NCBI GenBank assembly: GCA_964019135.1 | Contig: OZ025255.1 | Location: 23,909,708-23,973,707 of the forward strand | DNA length: 64,000 nt | Origin: Arenicola marina | Lineage: Eukaryota; Annelida; Polychaeta; Arenicolidae | Reading direction: 5' to 3' | Shown here: in pieces, positions 56,359 through 64,000 of the stretch | Position numbering within the stretch: the stretch's first letter is position 1 | How the letters are laid out: every line of letters begins with the position of its first letter | The notes under the pieces: generated by a model | What the model was told of the DNA's origin: nothing | What the model saw: the letters and a program-made list of their open reading frames with translations, nothing else | Databases searched by the model: none | Made by a program: the position numbers and the translations under genes

Positions 56359-59300
56359 CTGAAAGTATAACGGTGACCGGGTTACTCATGACCTCACTAA
56401 AAGGATAACAGTGACCGGGTTACTCATGACCTCACTGACAAGTATAACGGTGACCGGGATGTTCATGACCTCACTGAAAATATAACAGTGACCGGGGTAC
56501 TCATGACCTCACTGAAAGTATAACGGTGACCGGGTTACTCATGACCTCACTGAAAGTATAACGGTGACCGGGTTACTCATGACCTCACTGAAAGTATAAC
56601 GGTGACCGGGTTACTCATGACCTCACTGAAAGTATAACGGTGACCGGGGTGCTCATGACCTCACTGAAAGTATAACGGTGACCGGGATGCTCATGACCTC
56701 ACTGAAAGTATAACGGTGACCGGGATGCTCATGACCCCACTGAAAGTATAACGGTGACCGGGGTGCTCATGACCTCACAGAAAGTATAACGGTGACCGGG
56801 GTGCTCATGACCTCACTGAAAGTATAACGGTGACCGGGTTACTCATGACCTCACTGAAAGTATAACGGTGACCGGGATGCTCATGATCTCACTGAAAATA
56901 TAACGGTGACCGGGATGCTTATGATCTCACTGAAAGTATAACGGTGACCGGGGTGCTCATGACCTCACTAAAAGGATAACAGTGACCGGGTTACTCATGA
57001 CCTCACTGAAAAGCATAACGGTGACCGGGATGTTCATGACCTCACTGAAAGTATAACAGTGACCGGGTTACTCATGACCTCACTGAAAGTATAACGGTGA
57101 CCGGGATGCTCATGATCTCACTGAAAATATAACGGTGACCGGGATGCTTATGATCTCACTGAAAGTATAACGGTGACCGGGGTGCTCATGACCTCACTAA
57201 AAGGATAACAGTGACCGGGTTACTCATGACCTCACTGAAAAGCATAACGGTGACCGGGATGTTCATGACCTCACTGAAAGTATAACAGTGACCGGGTTAC
57301 TCATGACCTCACTGGACGTATAACGGTAACCGGGGTGCTCATGACCGCACTGAAAGTATAACGGTGACCGGGGTGCTCATGATCTCACTGAAAGTATAAC
57401 GGCCACCGGGGTGCTCTTGACCTCACTGAAAGTATAACGGTGACCGGGGTGCTCATGACCTCACGGAAAGTATAACGGTGACCGGGGTGCTCATGACCTC
57501 ACTGAAAGTAAAACGGTGACCGTGGTACTCATGACCTCACTGAAAGTATAACGGTGACCGGGGTGCTCATGACCTCACTGAAAGTATAGCGCTGACCGGG
57601 ATGCTCATGACCTCACTGAAAGTATAACGGTGACCGGGGTGCTCATGACCTCACTGAAAGTATAACGGTGACCGGGGTGCTCATGACTTCCCTGAAAGCA
57701 TAACGGTGACCGGGTTGCTCATGGCCTCACTGAAAGTATAACGGTGACCGGGTTACTCATGACCTCACTGAAAGTATAACGGTGACCGGGGTGCTCATGA
57801 CCTCACTGAAAGTATAACGGTGACCGGGATGCTCATGACCTCACTGAAAGTATAACGGTGACCGGGGTGCTCATGACCTCACTAAAAGTATAACGGTGAC
57901 CGGGGTGCTAATGACTTCACTGAAAGTATAACGGTGACCGGGTTGCTCATGACCTCACTGAAAGTATAACGGTGACCGGGTTACTCATGACCTCACTGAA
58001 AGTATAACGGTGACCGGGATGCTCATGACCCCACTGAAAGTATAACGGTGACCGGGGTGCTCATGACCTCACTGAAAGTATAACGGTGACCGGGGTGCTC
58101 ATGACCTCACTGAAAGTATAACAGTGACCGGGTTACTCATGACCTCACTGAAAGTTTAACGGTGACCGGGATGCTCATGATCTCACTGAAAATATAACGG
58201 TGACCGGGATGCTTATGATCTCACTGAAAGTATAACGGTGACCGGGGTGCTCATGACCTCACTAAAAGGATAACAGTGACCGGGTTACTCATGACCTCAC
58301 TGAAAAGTATAACGGTGACCGGGATGTTCATGACCTCACTGAAAATATAACAGTGACCGGGTTACTCATGGCCTTACTGAACGTATAACGGTAACCGGGG
58401 TGCTCATGACCGCACTGAAAGTATAACGGTGACCGGGGTGCTCATGATCTCACTGAAAGTATAACGGCCACCGGGGTGCTCTTGACCTCACTGAAAGTAT
58501 AACGGTGACCGGGGTGCTGATGACCTCACTGAAAGTATAACGGTGACCGGGGTGCTCATGACCTCACTGAAAGTATAACGGTGACCGTGGTACTCATGAC
58601 CTCACTGAAAGTATAACGGCGACCGGGGTACTCATGACCTCACTGAAAAAGTATATCAGTGACTGGGTTACTCATGACCTCACTGAAAGTATAATGATGA
58701 CTGGGGTACTCATGACCTCACTGAAAGTATAACAGTGACTGGGTTACTCATGACCTCAAAGAAAGTATAACAGTGACCGGGTTACTCATGACCTCACTGA
58801 AAGTATAACGGTGATCCGGATACTCATGACCTCACTGAAAGTGTAACAGTGACCGGGTTACTCATGACCTCACTGAAAGTATAACGGTGACCAGGGTACT
58901 TATGACCTCACTGAAAGTATAATGGTGACCGGGGTACTCATGCCTTCACTGAAAGTATAATGGTGACCGGGGTACTTATGACCTCACTAAAAGTATAATG
59001 GTGACCGGGGTACTCATGCCTTCACTGAAAGTATAATGGTGACCGGGGTACTCATGACCTCACTGAAAGTATAACAGTGACTGGGTTACTCATGACCTCA
59101 CAGAAAGTATAACAGTGACCGGGTTACTCATGACCTCACTGAAAGTATAACGGTGATCCGGATACTCATGACCTCACTGAAAGTGTAACAGTGACCGGGT
59201 TACTCATGACCTCACTGAAAGTATAACGGCCACCGGGGTGCTCTTGACCTCACTGAAAGTATAACGGTGACCGGGGTGCTCATGACCTCACGGAAAGTAT

Positions 59301-62300
59301 AACGGTGACCGGGGTGCTCATGACCTCACTGAAAGTAAAACGGTGACCGTGGTACTCATGACCTCACTGAAAGTATAACGGTGACCGGGGTGCTCATGAC
59401 CTCACTGAAAGTATAGCTCTGACCGGGATGCTCATGACCTCACTGAAAGTATAACGGTGACCGGGGTGCTCATGACCTCACTGAAAGTATAACGGTGACC
59501 GGGGTGCTCATGACTTCCCTGAAAGCATAACGGTGACCGGGTTGCTCATGGCCTCACTGAAAGTATAACGGTGACCGGGTTACTCATGACCTCACTGAAA
59601 GTATAACGGTGACCGGGGTGCTCATGACCTCACTGAAAGTATAACGGTGACCGGGATGCTCATGACCTCACTGAAAGTATAACGGTGACCGAGGTGCTCA
59701 TGACCTCACTAAAAGTATAACGGTGACCGGGGTGCTAATGACTTCACTGAAAGTATAACGGTGACCGGGTTGCTCATGACCTCACTGAAAGTATAACGGT
59801 GACCGGGTTACTCATGACCTCACTGAAAGTATAACGGTGACCGGGATGCTCATGACCCCACTGAAAGTATAACGGTGACCGGGGTGCTCATGACCTCACT
59901 GAAAGTATAACGGTGACCGGGGTGCTCATGACCTCACTGAAAGTATAACAGTGACCGGGTTACTCATGACCTCACTGAAAGTATAACGGTGACCGGGATG
60001 CTCATGATCTCACTGAAAATATAACGGTGACCGGGATGCTTATGATCTCACTGAAAGTATAACGGTGACCGGGGTGCTCATGACCTCACTAAAAGGATAA
60101 CAGTGACCGGGTTACTCATGACCTCACTGAAAAGTATAACGGTGACCGGGATGTTCATGACCTCACTGAAAATATAACAGTGACCGGGTTACTCATGGCC
60201 TTACTGAACGTATAACGGTAACCGGGGTGCTCATGACCGCACTGAAAGTATAACGGTGACCGGGGTGCTCATGATCTCACTGAAAGTATAACGGCCACCG
60301 GGGTGCTCTTGACCTCACTGAAAGTATAACGGTGACCGGGGTGCTGATGACCTCACTGAAAGTATAACGGTGACCGGGGTGCTCATGACCTCACTGAAAG
60401 TATAACGGTGACCGTGGTACTCATGACCTCACTGAAAGTATAACGGCGACCGGGGTACTCATGACCTCACTGAAAAAGTATATCAGTGACTGGGTTACTC
60501 ATGACCTCACTGAAAGTATAATGGTGACTGGGGTACTCATGACCTCACTGAAAGTATAACAGTGACTGGGTTACTCATGACCTCACTGAAAGTATAATGA
60601 TGACTGGGGTACTCATGACCTCACTGAAAGTATAACAGTGACTGGGTTACTCATGACCTCAAAGAAAGTATAACAGTGACCGGGTTACTCATGACCTCAC
60701 TGAAAGTATAACGGTGATCCGGATACTCATGACCTCACTGAAAGTGTAACAGTGACCGGGTTACTCATGACCTCACTGAAAGTATAACGGTGACCAGGGT
60801 ACTTATGACCTCACTGAAAGTATAATGGTGACCGGGGTACTCATGCCTTCACTGAAAGTATAATGGTGACCGGGGTACTTATGACCTCACTAAAAGTATA
60901 ATGGTGACCGGGGTACTCATGCCTTCACTGAAAGTATAATGGTGACCGGGGTACTCATGACCTCACTGAAAGTATAACAGTGACTGGGTTACTCATGACC
61001 TCACAGAAAGTATAACAGTGACCGGGTTACTCATGACCTCACTGAAAGTATAACGGTGATCCGGATACTCATGACCTCACTGAAAGTGTAACAGTGACCG
61101 GGTTACTCATGACCTCACTGAAAGTATAACGGCCACCGGGGTGCTCTTGACCTCACTGAAAGTATAACGGTGACCGGGGTGCTCATGACCTCACGGAAAG
61201 TATAACGGTGACCGGGGTGCTCATGACCTCACTGAAAGTAAAACGGTGACCGTGGTACTCATGACCTCACTGAAAGTATAACGGTGACCGGGGTGCTCAT
61301 GACCTCACTGAAAGTATAGCTCTGACCGGGATGCTCATGACCTCACTGAAAGTATAACGGTGACCGGGGTGCTCATGACCTCACTGAAAGTATAACGGTG
61401 ACCGGGGTGCTCATGACTTCCCTGAAAGCATAACGGTGACCGGGTTGCTCATGGCCTCACTGAAAGTATAACGGTGACCGGGTTACTCATGACCTCACTG
61501 AAAGTATAACGGTGACCGGGGTGCTCATGACCTCACTGAAAGTATAACGGTGACCGGGATGCTCATGACCTCACTGAAAGTATAACGGTGACCGAGGTGC
61601 TCATGACCTCACTAAAAGTATAACGGTGACCGGGGTGCTAATGACTTCACTGAAAGTATAACGGTGACCGGGTTGCTCATGACCTCACTGAAAGTATAAC
61701 GGTGACCGGGTTACTCATGACCTCACTGAAAGTATAACGGTGACCGGGATGCTCATGACCCCACTGAAAGTATAACGGTGACCGGGGTGCTCATGACCTC
61801 ACTGAAAGTATAACGGTGACCGGGGTGCTCATGACCTCACTGAAAGTATAACAGTGACCGGGTTACTCATGACCTCACTGAAAGTATAACGGTGACCGGG
61901 ATGCTCATGATCTCACTGAAAATATAACGGTGACCGGGATGCTTATGATCTCACTGAAAGTATAACGGTGACCGGGGTGCTCATGACCTCACTAAAAGGA
62001 TAACAGTGACCGGGTTACTCATGACCTCACTGAAAAGTATAACGGTGACCGGGATGTTCATGACCTCACTGAAAATATAACAGTGACCGGGTTACTCATG
62101 GCCTTACTGAACGTATAACGGTAACCGGGGTGCTCATGACCGCACTGAAAGTATAACGGTGACCGGGGTGCTCATGATCTCACTGAAAGTATAACGGCCA
62201 CCGGGGTGCTCTTGACCTCACTGAAAGTATAACGGTGACCGGGGTGCTGATGACCTCACTGAAAGTATAACGGTGACCGGGGTGCTCATGACCTCACTGA

Positions 62301-63640
62301 AAGTATAACGGTGACCGTGGTACTCATGACCTCACTGAAAGTATAACGGCGACCGGGGTACTCATGACCTCACTGAAAAAGTATATCAGTGACTGGGTTA
62401 CTCATGACCTCACTGAAAGTATAATGGTGACTGGGGTACTCATGACCTCACTGAAAGTATAACAGTGACTGGGTTACTCATGACCTCACAGAAAGTATAA
62501 CAGTGACCGGGTAACTCATGACCTCACTGAAAGTATAACGGTGATCCGGATACTCATGACCTCACTGAAAGTGTAACAGTGACCGGGTTACTCATGACCT
62601 CACTGAAAGTATAACGGTGACCAGGGTACTTATGACCTCACTGAAAGTATAATGGTGACCGGGGTACTCATGCCTTCACTGAAAGTATAATGGTGACCGG
62701 GGTACTTATGACCTCACTAAAAGTATAATGGTGACCGGGGTACTCATGCCTTCACTGAAAGTATAATGGTGACCGGGGTACTCATGACCTCACTGAAAGT
62801 ATAACAGTGACTGCGTTACTCATGACCTCACAGAAAGTATAACAGTGACCGGGTTACTCATGACCTCACTGAAAGTATAACGGTGATCCGGATACTCATG
62901 ACCTCACTGAAAGTGTAACAGTGACCGGGTTACTCATGACCTCACTGAAAGTATAACGGTGACCAGGGTACTTATGACCTCACTGAAAGTATAATGGTGA
63001 CCGGGGTACTCATGCCTTCACGGAAAGTATAATGGTGACCGGGGTACTCATGACCTCACTGAAAGTATAACAGTGACTGGGTTACTCATGACCTCACAGA
63101 AAATATAACAGTGACCGGGTTACTCATGACCTCACTGAAAGTATAACGGTGATCCGGATACTCATGACCTCACTGAATGTATAACAGTGACCGGGTTACT
63201 CATGACCTCACTGAAAGTATAACGGTGACCGGGGTACTTATGACCTCACTGAAAGTATAGCAGTGACTGGGTTACTCATGACCTCACAGAAAGTATAACA
63301 GTGACCGGGTTACTCATGACCTCACAGAAAGTATAACAGTGACCGGGTTACTCATGACCTCACTGAAAGTATAACGGTGATCCGGATACTCATGACCTCA
63401 CTGAAAGTATAACGGTGACCAGGGTACTTATGACCTCACTGAAGGTATAACGGTGACCGGGGTACTCATGACCTCACTGAAAGTATAGCGGTGACTGGAG
63501 TACTCATGACCTCATAGAAAATATAACTGACTGGGGGACTCATAATTTCACTGAAAGTATAACGGTGACTGGGGTAATCTTGATCTCACTGGAAATATAG
63601 CGGTAACTGGTGTACTCATAACCTCACTGCAAATCTCATT
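56359..63640 (-). repeat. 38-bp satellite of about 190 copies derived from the CLC splice acceptor and exon start
   Basis: Unit on + ggtgaccgggttactcatga + cctcactgaaagtataac (38 bases). On the - strand it reads ttatactttcag (identical to the true acceptor) followed by tgaggtcatgagtac and cccggtcacc, the beginning of the CBS1 exon at 56358. Variant patterns recur at 1827 and 1903 bp (for example gccttactga at 58371, 60198 and 62101), so there are nested higher-order repeats of 48 and 50 monomers. The right end degenerates from about 63480. Confidence 0.97.
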
Positions 63641-64000
63641 GACAAGTGTGCTCACGAGCTAAACTAGTTGCGCTTTAGTATGTTTGTATATATATATACG
63701 GTATTTAAACAAATATGTATCCATTAAGCAAGCTGCTTACCCATATTTGACACATTTTCCCTTCACGAGTCTGCACTAATTATACAATATATGTATATAT
63801 GTATATATAAGGGGCGGATCTTGGAATTTGGAAAAGGGTGGGTTGCGAGCCGGGTGGTGGGGGGGGGGGTGTCTAAAAACCGACCGGGGGGTGACAATAA
63901 CCGCGGGTGTCCACCAGTTTTATTCTTGCAATTGGCGCGGGTGAGTTGATGGCCTTGTCCTCCTCAATAAGGGGTCATTGAAAAGATGTCGACTCTAATA
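63641..64000. other. Low-complexity right edge
   Basis: Alternating TA tracts near 63687 and 63785, a G-run near 63859, no exon. Probably still inside the CLC intron. Confidence 0.5.

Overview
The window looks like genomic DNA of an invertebrate deuterostome, most likely a lancelet (Branchiostoma-like). This is inferred from intron-containing animal genes, tRNA-derived SINEs with an (AACC)n tail, TTAA-type MITEs, 5'-truncated LINEs and very long minisatellites. The species call is inference (about 0.6). Nothing bacterial or viral stands out.

Left part (1-23275): a tandem array of four intact, apparently intronless, 585-residue type II membrane glycosyltransferase-like genes, all on the + strand. 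Their bodies resemble the Nucleotid_trans/GT77 type (NTDLD, WNSGF, DDQ). Each sits in a 6.4-6.7 kb unit with a TTAA-flanked MITE upstream, a 69-bp GC-rich minisatellite and AATAAA downstream, a 32-bp-arm hairpin and a 250-bp MITE. Units 1 and 3, and units 2 and 4, are the closest pairs, so a 13.05-kb two-gene dimer was duplicated. The coding part of gene 3 is a mosaic, as expected from gene conversion. The array runs off the left edge and is cut on the right just after the gene 4 stop codon.

Middle part (23276-39881): no convincing host gene. It holds a 51-bp minisatellite, a truncated LINE with target-site duplications, a LINE endonuclease fragment, several SINEs, a recent 1873-bp tandem duplication carrying a SINE and a 560-bp foldback element, and a 3.9-kb array of a 32-bp repeat.

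Right part: two split genes on the - strand. A cyclin-O-like gene (five exons, 47128 to 39882, 459 codons by my splice reading) has introns holding a SINE with perfect 15-bp TSDs, telomere-like repeats and a piggyBac-like TTAA element. A lysosomal-type CLC chloride/proton exchanger (ClC-7-like) contributes its last exons (CBS1 through C-terminus, 56358 to 51966); one linker exon was not found and the 5' part lies beyond the window. A second LINE copy with 14-bp TSDs lies just downstream of it.

The most striking object is the 7.3-kb array of a 38-bp repeat at 56359-63640. Read on the - strand, each monomer is a copy of the CLC intron/exon boundary (3' splice site plus the first codons of the CBS1 exon). 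The intron therefore carries roughly 190 decoy acceptors ahead of the true one, arranged in 1.83-1.90 kb higher-order repeats.
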